Assembly: GCF_000297095.1 (NCBI RefSeq)
Contig: NZ_AEEA01000025.1
Coordinates: 43,710-107,709 of the forward strand
Direction: 5' to 3'
Source: Treponema primitia ZAS-1
GTDB taxonomy: Bacteria; Spirochaetota; Spirochaetia; Treponematales; Breznakiellaceae
DNA length: 64,000 nucleotides
Below the pieces are notes generated by a model. That model was not told the origin of the DNA. It worked only from the letters and a program-made list of their open reading frames with translations, and made no database searches. A program made the translations under genes and the position numbers. Of this stretch, positions 18,772 through 27,181 are shown piece after piece (the stretch's first letter is position 1; the number at the start of each line of letters is the position of its first letter).

Positions 18772-19560
18772 ATGAATCAAGATCAGGTTAGGACTATCCT
18801 TCTTTCGATAGAAGACGCCCCCATGGAGTTTACCCTCATCTTTTCCGGTAAAAAAAGTAAAAAGGTAAACGGCCTTTACAAACCGGATACCCGGGAGATC
18901 ATCATCCATAACCACAATTTTGAGGATGATAATCTGCTCCTGTATACCGCCATCCATGAATACGCCCACCATCTCCACGCCTGTTCCCTGGGCGGCAAAC
19001 TTCCCTCCCGCTCCCATACCACGGAATTTTGGGGCATACTCCACGATCTCCTGGAAAAGGCCGAGGCCAAGGGTGTTTACAAAAATGTGTTTACCGAATC
19101 ACCGGAACTGGCGGAACTGACCGAAACCATTCGGAAAAAGTACCTTTTGCAAAACGGCAGCCTGGTTAAGGAATTAGGTATGCTGCTCCTCAAGGCCGGC
19201 GAGCTCTGCGACAGTATCGGCGCCCGGTTCGAGGATTATATAGACCGGGTTCTCTGCATCCCCCGCTTGGCGGCCAAGATGTCCATGAAAATGTTTGAGT
19301 ATGACCTTGACCCATCCCTGGGTTCCGATAATATGCGCTTTCTTGCGGGAATCAAAAATGACGATAACCGGGCGGCTGCGGAAAAATCGCTTCTTGGAGG
19401 AAAAAGCCCGGACGCTGTAAAACGGGAGACCATGAAAAAGCCCCAGGAAGAGGATCCCCGGGATAGGCTGGAAAAGGAAAAGCTCCGGCTAGAGCGAACC
19501 ATCAATTCCCTGACCAAACGCCTGGACGAGGTTGAGCGGGAACTGGAAACTATCCTCTAA
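18772..19560 (+). CDS. Putative zinc metallopeptidase-like protein with coiled-coil tail
   Basis: The 262-residue protein has an HExxH motif in AIHEYAHHLHACSLG (His62, Glu63, His66), as in zinc-dependent peptidases or SprT-like proteins. A possible third ligand region is HTTEFWGILHDLLEKAE. The C-terminal 45 residues are strongly charged with Leu at heptad spacing (DRLEKEKLRLERTINSLTKR), which suggests a coiled coil. There is no signal peptide, so it is probably cytoplasmic. It overlaps the convergent lactonase gene by 4 bp at the stop codons. I do not recognise a named family. Confidence 0.65.
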   Translation: MNQDQVRTILLSIEDAPMEFTLIFSGKKSKKVNGLYKPDTREIIIHNHNFEDDNLLLYTAIHEYAHHLHACSLGGKLPSRSHTTEFWGILHDLLEKAEAKGVYKNVFTESPELAELTETIRKKYLLQNGSLVKELGMLLLKAGELCDSIGARFEDYIDRVLCIPRLAAKMSMKMFEYDLDPSLGSDNMRFLAGIKNDDNRAAAEKSLLGGKSPDAVKRETMKKPQEEDPRDRLEKEKLRLERTINSLTKRLDEVERELETIL

Positions 19561-20615
19561 GAAAAAATAACACACACCGGAGTGGGAACCGGGTACGCAA
19601 ATAATTTTACAAGATCCCCGGTAGCCCGGTTAATACGGAACACCGCCATGGTATTTGAATCCTGATTACAGACTAAAAGAAAATTTCCCGATGGATCGAT
19701 GGAAAAATCCCGGGGAGTTTTGCCCCCCGAAGGAATACAGCCCGTAAGGGTTAGGGCGCCGGATGCGGCATCCCGCTTAAAAACAGCAATACTATCATGA
19801 CCCCGGTTGGAGGTATAAACAAAATTTCCATCGGGACTGATTTTTATTGCCGCAGCGATACTGTTTAATCCGGCGATCCCCTCAGGCAGGGCCGATATAT
19901 TTTGCAGTTCTTCGAAAATTCCCGTTGATTGGTTATATTTTAGTACATCCACGGTGGAAGCCAATTCGTTTATACTATAACCATGGGTCCCGGTGGGATC
20001 AAAAATCCCGTGCCGGGGGCCGGCGCCGGGGTTGACGTTGAACCAGGGAATTGCCGCCGCGGTTAAGGGCAGATCTGCAAAAGGATCAAAGGAATAGGCC
20101 ATGAGCCGATCGGTACCCAGGTCAAAGGCAAAGCCCCTAGTAAAGCTTCGATCAAACAAAAAAGAATGCGCGTGGGGCCCTTCCTGCCGTTCCGTATTAG
20201 GGCCGGCGCCGGAAAGCGTGATAACCTGGACCGCCTTGCCCAGGACGCCATCCGGTCCCAGGGGCAGTACCGCGAGGGTACCGCTGGCATAATTGGAAAC
20301 CACCGCATGGGTTTCCCGGTCATTTATCACCACATGGCAGGGGAAAAAACCTTCACTGGGAACCTGATTTAACCGCGCCAGTTTCCCGGACAGGGGATCC
20401 CGCTTAAAGGCGCTCACCATGCCGCCGCCCTCATCTTTACCCAACTCGTTTATCGCATAGAGATATTTTTTCGACGGCGCCACGGTTAGAAATGACGGCT
20501 TAGGACTTTCCGCAGCGATGCGGATATCTTCAATCCTGCCCTCTTCCATATCCAGGGTAAAGGCGTATATTTCTTCGCTATATGTACCAAGGTAACCGGT
20601 TATTCTGTTGCCCAT
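19557..20615 (-). CDS. Lactonase family protein (6-phosphogluconolactonase, beta-propeller type)
   Basis: This 352-residue product matches the seven-bladed propeller lactonases (YbhE/Pgl type) that hydrolyse 6-phosphogluconolactone. Repeated strand motifs include FLTVAPSKKYLYAINE, GEGPHAHSF-like EGPHAHSFLFD, GPRHGIFDPTGTHGYSINE and FVYTSNRGHDSIAVF, ending in GKTPRDFSIDPSGNFLLVCNQ. The start is placed at ATG 20613-20615 (MGNRITGYLG) because GGAAG lies just upstream; longer readings run into dciA. It follows dciA by 7 bp and may be a tail gene of the dnaA operon. Confidence 0.85.
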   Translation of the reverse strand: MGNRITGYLGTYSEEIYAFTLDMEEGRIEDIRIAAESPKPSFLTVAPSKKYLYAINELGKDEGGGMVSAFKRDPLSGKLARLNQVPSEGFFPCHVVINDRETHAVVSNYASGTLAVLPLGPDGVLGKAVQVITLSGAGPNTERQEGPHAHSFLFDRSFTRGFAFDLGTDRLMAYSFDPFADLPLTAAAIPWFNVNPGAGPRHGIFDPTGTHGYSINELASTVDVLKYNQSTGIFEELQNISALPEGIAGLNSIAAAIKISPDGNFVYTSNRGHDSIAVFKRDAASGALTLTGCIPSGGKTPRDFSIDPSGNFLLVCNQDSNTMAVFRINRATGDLVKLFAYPVPTPVCVIFS

Positions 20616-20622
20616 GCTAATT

Positions 20623-21126
20623 TTACTTCCCGTTCTTTTTATAGCCTTCGTTTTTTGCAGCAATACTCTCTTCCAGCCGTTTAAGGGTCTCCCTAAAATG
20701 CTCATCGCTTATTTTTTCGTAGGGATCTCCGCTGGCAATATTCGGTTCCGCCGGAGCTTCTTTATCGGTACTAGGCGGTTCCGACACAGCGTTACTAAGC
20801 GGCTGAGACACTACAGGAAGCTGCGCTGGAAGTACCGGCGGATCCCGGCTTAGCCTGAAGGAAATACCCGTAATATTCTGGTCCGGAAAACGGCGGCGCA
20901 GGGCATCCAGAAGATCCTTTTCCCTGGTTTGCAGGATCTGTATCCATCCGGGATGATCCGCCTCTATTAAAAGAACGGAATGTTCCAGCTCCCGGATCCG
21001 GGAATGGGCGGCAAGCTTGTCCCCCGCAATGGATTGCCAGGATGAAAACAATTCCGAATATCCCCGGGCAGTATTAAGCACCCGTTCATCAAGAAATGCT
21101 GAAAGCAAATCCCCTGCTTTTTTCAT
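20623..21126 (-). CDS. dciA: DciA-like DUF721 protein
   Basis: The 167-residue protein carries a DUF721 domain in residues 1-100 (LFSSWQSIAGDKLAAHSRIRE, VLLIEADHPGWIQIL, LDALRRRFP). DciA proteins of this family load or regulate the replicative helicase DnaB in bacteria that lack DnaC/DnaI. The last 65 residues are Pro/Glu/Ser-rich and probably disordered. Its ATG overlaps the recF stop codon, and the gene order dnaA-dnaN-recF-DUF721 is the one seen in other treponemes. Confidence 0.85.
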   Translation of the reverse strand: MKKAGDLLSAFLDERVLNTARGYSELFSSWQSIAGDKLAAHSRIRELEHSVLLIEADHPGWIQILQTREKDLLDALRRRFPDQNITGISFRLSRDPPVLPAQLPVVSQPLSNAVSEPPSTDKEAPAEPNIASGDPYEKISDEHFRETLKRLEESIAAKNEGYKKNGK

Positions 21127-22217
21127 GGGTCCCCCCGGTCCGCGTTTTGGGCAAATACTTGCCCACCCTGTACAGTATATACCAGGGTATCGGATTTACG
21201 GTACCGCTCGTAGGGCTCTTCGGGGAGAAAGGTGTAAAAGGCCTGATCATACCCGGGCATCACTTCCAGGAGCCGCCGCCGCTTTTCCGGGTCCAGCTCC
21301 AGGAGCACATCGTCCAGGAGCAGTACCGGGTTGCGGCCGGTCATCTCGGAAAAACGGCAGGCCTGGGCTATACGTAGGAGCAAGGCCAGAAGCCGCCGCT
21401 GACCCGTGGATGCCTTGGCGGAAAAGTCGGCGCCGGTACGGGTAAAACTGTACCGGTCCCGGTGGGGGCCGGAAAGGGAGATTCCTGCGGAAAGGTCCGC
21501 CTCCCTGCGCTCTTCCAGGAAGGCCATAGCGGCCCCCGGGGTCGAAGCTTTCCAGGAAGGGGTATACCGGACGGCTATGCCCCCTATACCGGCCACGGTT
21601 TCATAGAGGGGTCCAAAGGTTTCAGAAAAGCGCCGGGCGGATTCTTCCCGTTTTTCCATAAGCCTTAATCCATAGGTCGCAAGCTGGGGATCCAGGGCAT
21701 CCAGTATAGATGTATCCTGACCATCCCTCAGTACGGCATTACGACTTTTTAGTACCTTCCGGTAGCGCCGGAGATCGTCCAGGTAAACCGGATCGTAGAG
21801 ACTTTGATTTTGGTCAAAAAACCAACGCCGCCGTTCCGGGGTTCCGGCGACAAATTCCATATCCTCATGGCAAAATACAATACAGGGACTTATTTCCAAA
21901 AGTTCTTTCCGGTCTTCCGCCTGTTTTCCATCAATAAGTACGATTTTTTTTCCCTTCTCAAACTTGACTAAAATATTTTCATAGAGGGAATCGGAAAGTT
22001 TTACCTCTGCGGAAAAGTCCTTTTCTCCGTTACGAGTTACCTCTCCGTCCCGAACCCCTCGGAAAGAAGCGGCGTAGGAACAAAAATAAAGGGCTTCAAG
22101 AAAATTTGTTTTGCCCTGGCCGTTTTCCCCAACTAAGAAGATATCCTTTGCCCGGATATCAACTTCCGTATCCGAAAGGTTCCGGAAAGAAGCGGTTCTT
22201 AGGGTTTTAAAAGCCAA
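21123..22217 (-). CDS. recF: DNA replication and repair protein RecF
   Basis: This 364-residue SMC-like ATPase acts with RecO and RecR to load RecA at gaps. It has the Walker A motif GENGQGKTNFLEALYF, the signature LSGPHRDRYSF with nearby STGQRRLLALLLRIAQA, and Walker B PVLLLDDVLLELD. The frame opens with TTG (22215-22217), 2 bp after the dnaN stop codon, and I see no strong ribosome site. Translational coupling to dnaN is therefore likely. Confidence 0.93.
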   Translation of the reverse strand: MAFKTLRTASFRNLSDTEVDIRAKDIFLVGENGQGKTNFLEALYFCSYAASFRGVRDGEVTRNGEKDFSAEVKLSDSLYENILVKFEKGKKIVLIDGKQAEDRKELLEISPCIVFCHEDMEFVAGTPERRRWFFDQNQSLYDPVYLDDLRRYRKVLKSRNAVLRDGQDTSILDALDPQLATYGLRLMEKREESARRFSETFGPLYETVAGIGGIAVRYTPSWKASTPGAAMAFLEERREADLSAGISLSGPHRDRYSFTRTGADFSAKASTGQRRLLALLLRIAQACRFSEMTGRNPVLLLDDVLLELDPEKRRRLLEVMPGYDQAFYTFLPEEPYERYRKSDTLVYTVQGGQVFAQNADRGDP

Positions 22218-22219
22218 GA

Positions 22220-23323
22220 TTAATCGAGCTGCATGGGCATAAGGATATGGAAATAATCCTTTTCCGGTACCGGCTTTATGGTTATTACCTTATTCGGCTC
22301 CGTAAAGTGGATACTGATTTCATCCTCGGACATAACCTTCAGCGGTTCTTCGATGTACCGGTAATTAAGGGCGATGGAAATCTCCTCTCCATCGTACTTG
22401 CAGGGTATCTCTTCCTTCGCGGTACCTATATCACTTTCTTCAGAAGAAATAGTTATAACCCCGGGTGCAACACCAAGGTATACACGCCGGGACTTCTGTT
22501 CTACCAGAAGGGATACACGCCTAAGGGCATCCAACACTTCAAACCGGTTCATAGAAAAGGAATGACTCTGACTTTCCGGAATAACCCGGTGATAATTTGG
22601 AAACTGCCCTTCAATCAACACCGAAGAGAGCTGGTAGGAACCAAATTTGATAAAAATAATTTTGTCCGTTATGGATATTGCCACAAGCCCCTCATCCCCG
22701 GCCCTTTTCATAATGATATTGAGAATTTTCGGAGGCACTATGATACCGGCAAAATCCTTTATATTCGCCCCTACCGCTTTATCGATATACGCAAGCCGCC
22801 TGCCATCGGTAGCCACCATGATAAGCTTTTCGCCCTGCTTTTCAAAAAACACCCCGTTCATAAAATAACGGGTTTCATCATCGGAAACCGCAAAAACGGT
22901 CTGTAAAATCATTTCTTTAAATTCTTTTACCGGCAATTCAAAAAGGTCATTAGTACTTGGTACGGGAAATTCGGGGAATTTATCCGATGCAATACTTTTT
23001 AGCTGGAATCTTGCCTTTTTAAGGGTTGGTTTGATAATTATCTTCGTATCGCTCTGATCAAATTCCAATTCCCCATCGGGTATGGAATTGATAATTCCAA
23101 GAAATTTATCCCCAAATACCGTGGTAGATCCCTCTTCCAAAACCGTCACCGGAACCCTGGTTTCAAAATTAACCTTTATATCCGTAGCCTTAATAATAAG
23201 GGAATCATTTTCTGCTTCCAGGTAAATATTTGAAAGAATGGAAATTGCATTCTTGGATGATATAATTTCCTGGGCTATGGTAATTTCTTTGAGAAGTACA
23301 CTTTTTTCACAGGTAAACTTCAT
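22220..23323 (-). CDS. dnaN: DNA polymerase III beta subunit (sliding clamp)
   Basis: The 367-residue protein is a normal-length sliding clamp. It starts MKFTCEKSVLLKEI, has YFMNGVFFEK and VATDGRRLAYIDK in the middle, and ends with the typical clamp C-terminus YFHILMPMQL. It holds polymerase III on DNA. The ATG follows AGGAGAT. It is separated from dnaA by a 198-bp gap that looks like the origin-unwinding region. Confidence 0.96.
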   Translation of the reverse strand: MKFTCEKSVLLKEITIAQEIISSKNAISILSNIYLEAENDSLIIKATDIKVNFETRVPVTVLEEGSTTVFGDKFLGIINSIPDGELEFDQSDTKIIIKPTLKKARFQLKSIASDKFPEFPVPSTNDLFELPVKEFKEMILQTVFAVSDDETRYFMNGVFFEKQGEKLIMVATDGRRLAYIDKAVGANIKDFAGIIVPPKILNIIMKRAGDEGLVAISITDKIIFIKFGSYQLSSVLIEGQFPNYHRVIPESQSHSFSMNRFEVLDALRRVSLLVEQKSRRVYLGVAPGVITISSEESDIGTAKEEIPCKYDGEEISIALNYRYIEEPLKVMSEDEISIHFTEPNKVITIKPVPEKDYFHILMPMQLD

Positions 23324-23521
23324 ATATCTCTATCTCCTATATATGTATATATAATAGTAGTAGTGGTAGTAGGGGATGCTTTTATGTTGAAAACATAGAT
23401 AATTCTTTATAATATAAAGAATTAAAACCACCATATTTTCTTAATAAGGTATCCCTTTTATCCACAGTTTCCACTGCTGCCATAATAATTCACATCCTAT
23501 ACTCCATATAATAACATCTTA
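23324..23521. other. Candidate origin core (oriC) between dnaA and dnaN
   Basis: Reading in the dnaA-to-dnaN direction (minus strand), this gap holds a perfect DnaA box (TTATCCACA on the plus strand, 23458-23466). Next come an 11-bp AT-only inverted repeat (23401-23423) and a weak box TTTTCAACA (23385-23393 on the minus strand). A short CCC spacer then leads to the triplet run CTA CTA CCA CTA CTA CTA (23355-23372), followed by AT-rich TTATATATACATATATA up to the dnaN ribosome site. This order of box, GC spacer, DnaA-trio and AT-rich DNA is the known basal unwinding layout of Bacillus-type origins. Confidence 0.7.
23401..23423. repeat. Perfect AT-rich inverted repeat in the origin gap
   Basis: AATTCTTTATA and TATAAAGAATT are perfect 11-bp arms around a single A. 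There is no T-run on either side, so it does not look like a simple terminator for dnaA. Its place between the DnaA box and the DnaA-trio run suggests a role in origin opening or in mRNA ends; this is inference. Confidence 0.6.
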
Positions 23522-24907
23522 TTAGTTCTTTACGCCATGGGTTTTTATGGACCGCATAATATTTTGTATTTCCGAATCCACCTTAGGATCCGCCCGGATC
23601 ATTCCCTCTATTTTGTCGCATGAATGAATTACCGTGGCATGATCCCGACCGCCAAAGGACTGTCCTATCTCGATGGTAGAATAGTCGGTAAGCTTCCTGG
23701 CTATATACATGGCAAGCTGCCGGGGGAAAACAATGCTTTGGGTTCGTTTTTTACCCTTAAGATCGATAAGGGACAATCGGTAGTAATCCGCCACTTCCCG
23801 TTGAATTATTTCAATAGATAAATTGGACTGTTTTGGGGACGTAAAATTATCCCGCAGCTGTTCCTGGGCAATTTCCAGGGTAACCGGTTTTTTTATAATG
23901 TCCGTATAAGCCACAAGCTTATTCATGGCGGATTCCAGATCCCGGATGTTGGTTGAAACGTTCCGGCTTATCAGCTCGATAACCTCATCGGGAATAGTGA
24001 TTTTATGGGTTTCTATTTTTTTCTTTAAAATGGCAAACCGGGTCTCGTATTTCGGGGGCTGAAGGTCCACGTTAAGACCCCGTCCTACCCGGCTTTGGAG
24101 CCGGTCACTAAAATCTTTAAGCTCCGTGACCGGCCGGTCACAGGTAAATACTATCTGTTTATTTGCATCGTACAGGGCATTGAAGGTATGAAAAAGTTCT
24201 TCCTGGGTTTCTATTTTTTTCTGAAGAAAATGAATATCGTCAATTAATAGAACATCCACAAACCGATACTTGTTTTTGAAACTCGCTGTTTTATTCTCCC
24301 TAACGGCCTGGATAAACTCATTGGTAAAGGTCTCTGCGGTTATATAAATGATCTTACTCTCAGACCCCTTATGGATTTCATTCCCAATGGCCTGCATCAG
24401 GTGGGTTTTTCCTAATCCTACGCCGCCGTATATAAGCAGGGGATTATAGGATGTGGTTCCGGGATTCAGGGCAACAGCCTGGGCGGCATTTGCGGCAAAG
24501 TGGTTGTTATCCCCTATTATATAGGTATCAAATGTATAGTCTTCCCTAAGCTGGGAGTGGCGTTTTTTAGTTTCCGTACCTGGGACCGGCTTTGCAGAAC
24601 TGACTGCGGTACGTTTTTCTCCGCCGATTGGCATGGCGGGACTTTCTTCCTTTGGCCGGGCATTTACAATAAAATTAATCGTTAAATTTTTACCGATAAG
24701 GTCACGTATTTTACCCTCAATGTAGAGTTGATAGCGCTGCCGTACCTGATCCTGATAGAATGTAGAGGGAACTCCGATGGTCAGTTCATTTTCCGAGGCA
24801 TCCAGGTATTCCAGGTTGAACCACATGGTAAATTCCTGTTCCCCCAGCTCTTCCCGGATCTGATTCATTGTTTCTTTCCAGATTATATCGTAATCCCCGG
24901 CAGCCAT
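23522..24907 (-). CDS. dnaA: Chromosomal replication initiator protein DnaA
   Basis: The 461-residue initiator has all domains. Domain I (WKETMNQIREELGEQEFTMW) is near the start, a short linker follows, and the AAA+ domain has Walker A GGVGLGKTHLMQA and Walker B VLLIDDIHFLQ. Domain IV carries the DnaA-box-binding signature FGGRDHATVIHSCDKIE. The ATG is preceded by AAAGGTGA. It reads away from gyrB and starts the leftward dnaA-dnaN-recF-dciA operon. Confidence 0.97.
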   Translation of the reverse strand: MAAGDYDIIWKETMNQIREELGEQEFTMWFNLEYLDASENELTIGVPSTFYQDQVRQRYQLYIEGKIRDLIGKNLTINFIVNARPKEESPAMPIGGEKRTAVSSAKPVPGTETKKRHSQLREDYTFDTYIIGDNNHFAANAAQAVALNPGTTSYNPLLIYGGVGLGKTHLMQAIGNEIHKGSESKIIYITAETFTNEFIQAVRENKTASFKNKYRFVDVLLIDDIHFLQKKIETQEELFHTFNALYDANKQIVFTCDRPVTELKDFSDRLQSRVGRGLNVDLQPPKYETRFAILKKKIETHKITIPDEVIELISRNVSTNIRDLESAMNKLVAYTDIIKKPVTLEIAQEQLRDNFTSPKQSNLSIEIIQREVADYYRLSLIDLKGKKRTQSIVFPRQLAMYIARKLTDYSTIEIGQSFGGRDHATVIHSCDKIEGMIRADPKVDSEIQNIMRSIKTHGVKN

Positions 24908-25216
24908 GGTTCACCTTTTATAAAAATTATCAACACATTATCAACAATGGCTGATTATATATCCAAAACCTAAAAAAAGATATACAAATAAAAACAGTAA
25001 TGATTACCTTAATACATGAATAGTAAAATAGACATAATTCATTGTATTATAAATAATTAACCAAAATAAAAATACTACTTACAGAAAAACTGAAAAATAC
25101 TTCTTTTTTTCATTCAAATTTCCATACATTATGAGCAATTCATGCACAAGTTATTCACAGCGAGGGTCATTTTACCTTATCTTTACTTTTTTGTTCAAGA
25201 TGAAATATACTATGGT
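24908..25216. other. AT-rich dnaA-gyrB divergent gap with DnaA-box-like sites
   Basis: This 309-bp gap holds no gene. Two TTATCAACA 9-mers (24927-24935 and 24938-24946) lie just upstream of dnaA, and TTATTCACA (25151-25159) lies before gyrB. Each differs from the TTATCCACA consensus at one position. The central part, about 24955-25130, is very AT-rich. It must carry the promoters of dnaA and gyrB and could let DnaA regulate its own gene or act as a second origin module. Confidence 0.6.
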
Positions 25217-27145
25217 ATGAGTTCAACATATTCGGCCCAAAATATTCAGGTGTTAAAGGGCCTTGAGGCAGTGCGGAAGCGGCCCGGCATGTATATCGGG
25301 ACCACCGGCATTGACGGTCTTCATCATCTCGTGTTCGAGGTAGTAGATAATTCGATTGACGAGGCCATGGCCATAAATCCGGAAACCGGTAAGGGTTTCT
25401 GCGACGATATTTTAGTGGTCCTTGAGGGCAACGATGTGGTCCGGGTGGAGGACAATGGCCGGGGTATCCCGGTGGACATCCACCCCGGGGAAGGAGTCAG
25501 CGCCCTGGAACTGGTTATGACCCGGCTCCATGCGGGGGGCAAGTTCGACAAAAACTCCTATAAAGTTTCCGGCGGCCTCCATGGGGTCGGTGTTTCCGTG
25601 GTAAATGCCCTGTCCGAATGGTGTGAAGCCTTTGTGCACATAGACGGTAAGATCCATACCCAGCGCTATCAGATCGGTGTGCCCGATGCGCCTACCCACG
25701 AGGCGGGAACCACGGACCGGCGCGGTACGGTGGTCCGTTTCAAAGCGGACACCTCTATTTTCGAGACCACCACCTATAACTTCGACGCCCTCTCCAACCG
25801 GCTGCGGGAACTGGCCTTCCTCAACAAGGGCTTAAAGATAACCATCCGGGATGAACGCCTCTCCACCCCCAAGGACCACGAATTCAAGTTTGATGGTGGG
25901 GTTAAGAGCTTTGTGGATTACCTTAACGAAAACAAGAACGTTCTTTACCGGGAGCCGATCTTTATTGAGGGCAGCCGGGATGGGGTCGAGGTGGAATGCG
26001 CCATCCAGTATAACGATGGGTATAACGAAATCATGTTCTCCTTCGTAAACGACATCAACACCCGGGAAGGGGGAACCCATCTGGTGGGTTTTAAATCCGC
26101 CTTAACCCGAACCTTGAACGAATATCTGAAAAAATCTAAACATGCCAAAAAACTGGAAGAATCCCTTTCCGGGGACGATGTCCGGGAAGGACTTACCGCA
26201 GTACTTTCCACCAAGGTACCCAATCCCCAATTTGAGGGACAGACCAAGGGAAAATTGGGAAATTCCGAGGTTAAGGGCATTGTGGAATCCCTGGTGAACG
26301 AGCAGCTGGAGTTGTACCTGGACCAGCATCCCGATGTAATTGGGAATATTCTGGAAAAATCGATCCTTGCCGCCAAAGCCCGGATCGCCGCCCGGCAGGC
26401 CCGGGATGCGACCCGCCGGAAAAACGCCATGGACAGCGCCGGCCTTCCGGGAAAGCTGGCGGACTGTTCCGAAAAGGACCCATCCCTTTGCGAGCTTTTC
26501 ATTGTAGAGGGCGATTCTGCCGGAGGCTCCGCGAAGATGGGCCGAAACCGTCAGTTCCAAGCCATACTTTCCCTGTTCGGCAAGATGCTCAACGTAGAGA
26601 AAACCCGGATCGAAAAGGTGGTGACCAACGAAAAGCTCCAGCCCATTATCGCCAGCATAGGCGCGGGCTGCGGCGTTGAATTCGATATCGCCAAAATACG
26701 GTATCATAAAATTGTCATCATGGCCGATGCCGACGTGGACGGTTCCCATATCCGTACCCTGCTGCTTACGTTCTTTTACCGCTACATGACCGCGCTTATT
26801 GAACGGGGTCATGTATACCTGGCCATGCCGCCTCTCTATAAGGTTAATTACGAGAAAAAGACTTTTTACGCCTACGACGATGAAGAGAAAGACCGGCTTC
26901 TGGCGGAATCCGGACGGGACCCGGAAAAGGTCGCCATCCAGCGCTACAAGGGCTTAGGTGAAATGAACCCCGATCAGCTCTGGGATACCACCATGGACCC
27001 CGCCCAGCGTAACATCATCCAGATCCACCTGGACGATGCCGTAGAAGCGGAACGGATTTTCACCACCCTCATGGGTGAAGTGGTGCAGCCCCGCCGGGAA
27101 TTTATTGAGGAGAACGCGCTGCTGGTAGCGAATCTGGACGTTTGA
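25217..27145 (+). CDS. gyrB: DNA gyrase subunit B
   Basis: The 642-residue GyrB has the GHKL ATPase start (LEAVRKRPGMYIG, VVDNSIDEAMA, VEDNGRGIPVDIHPGEGVSALELV, GGLHGVGVSVVNALS) and the TOPRIM part (LFIVEGDSAGGSAKMGRNRQFQAILSLFGK, MADADVDGSHIRTLLLTFF). It ends with QRYKGLGEMNPDQLW. The start is set at ATG 25217 (MSSTYSAQNIQVLKG), which gives the usual length; there is no strong ribosome site. With GyrA it introduces negative supercoils. Confidence 0.96.
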   Translation: MSSTYSAQNIQVLKGLEAVRKRPGMYIGTTGIDGLHHLVFEVVDNSIDEAMAINPETGKGFCDDILVVLEGNDVVRVEDNGRGIPVDIHPGEGVSALELVMTRLHAGGKFDKNSYKVSGGLHGVGVSVVNALSEWCEAFVHIDGKIHTQRYQIGVPDAPTHEAGTTDRRGTVVRFKADTSIFETTTYNFDALSNRLRELAFLNKGLKITIRDERLSTPKDHEFKFDGGVKSFVDYLNENKNVLYREPIFIEGSRDGVEVECAIQYNDGYNEIMFSFVNDINTREGGTHLVGFKSALTRTLNEYLKKSKHAKKLEESLSGDDVREGLTAVLSTKVPNPQFEGQTKGKLGNSEVKGIVESLVNEQLELYLDQHPDVIGNILEKSILAAKARIAARQARDATRRKNAMDSAGLPGKLADCSEKDPSLCELFIVEGDSAGGSAKMGRNRQFQAILSLFGKMLNVEKTRIEKVVTNEKLQPIIASIGAGCGVEFDIAKIRYHKIVIMADADVDGSHIRTLLLTFFYRYMTALIERGHVYLAMPPLYKVNYEKKTFYAYDDEEKDRLLAESGRDPEKVAIQRYKGLGEMNPDQLWDTTMDPAQRNIIQIHLDDAVEAERIFTTLMGEVVQPRREFIEENALLVANLDV

Positions 27146-27181
27146 CAAAATACTCCGCATTTTGCCTTGGAGGTTTATGCT

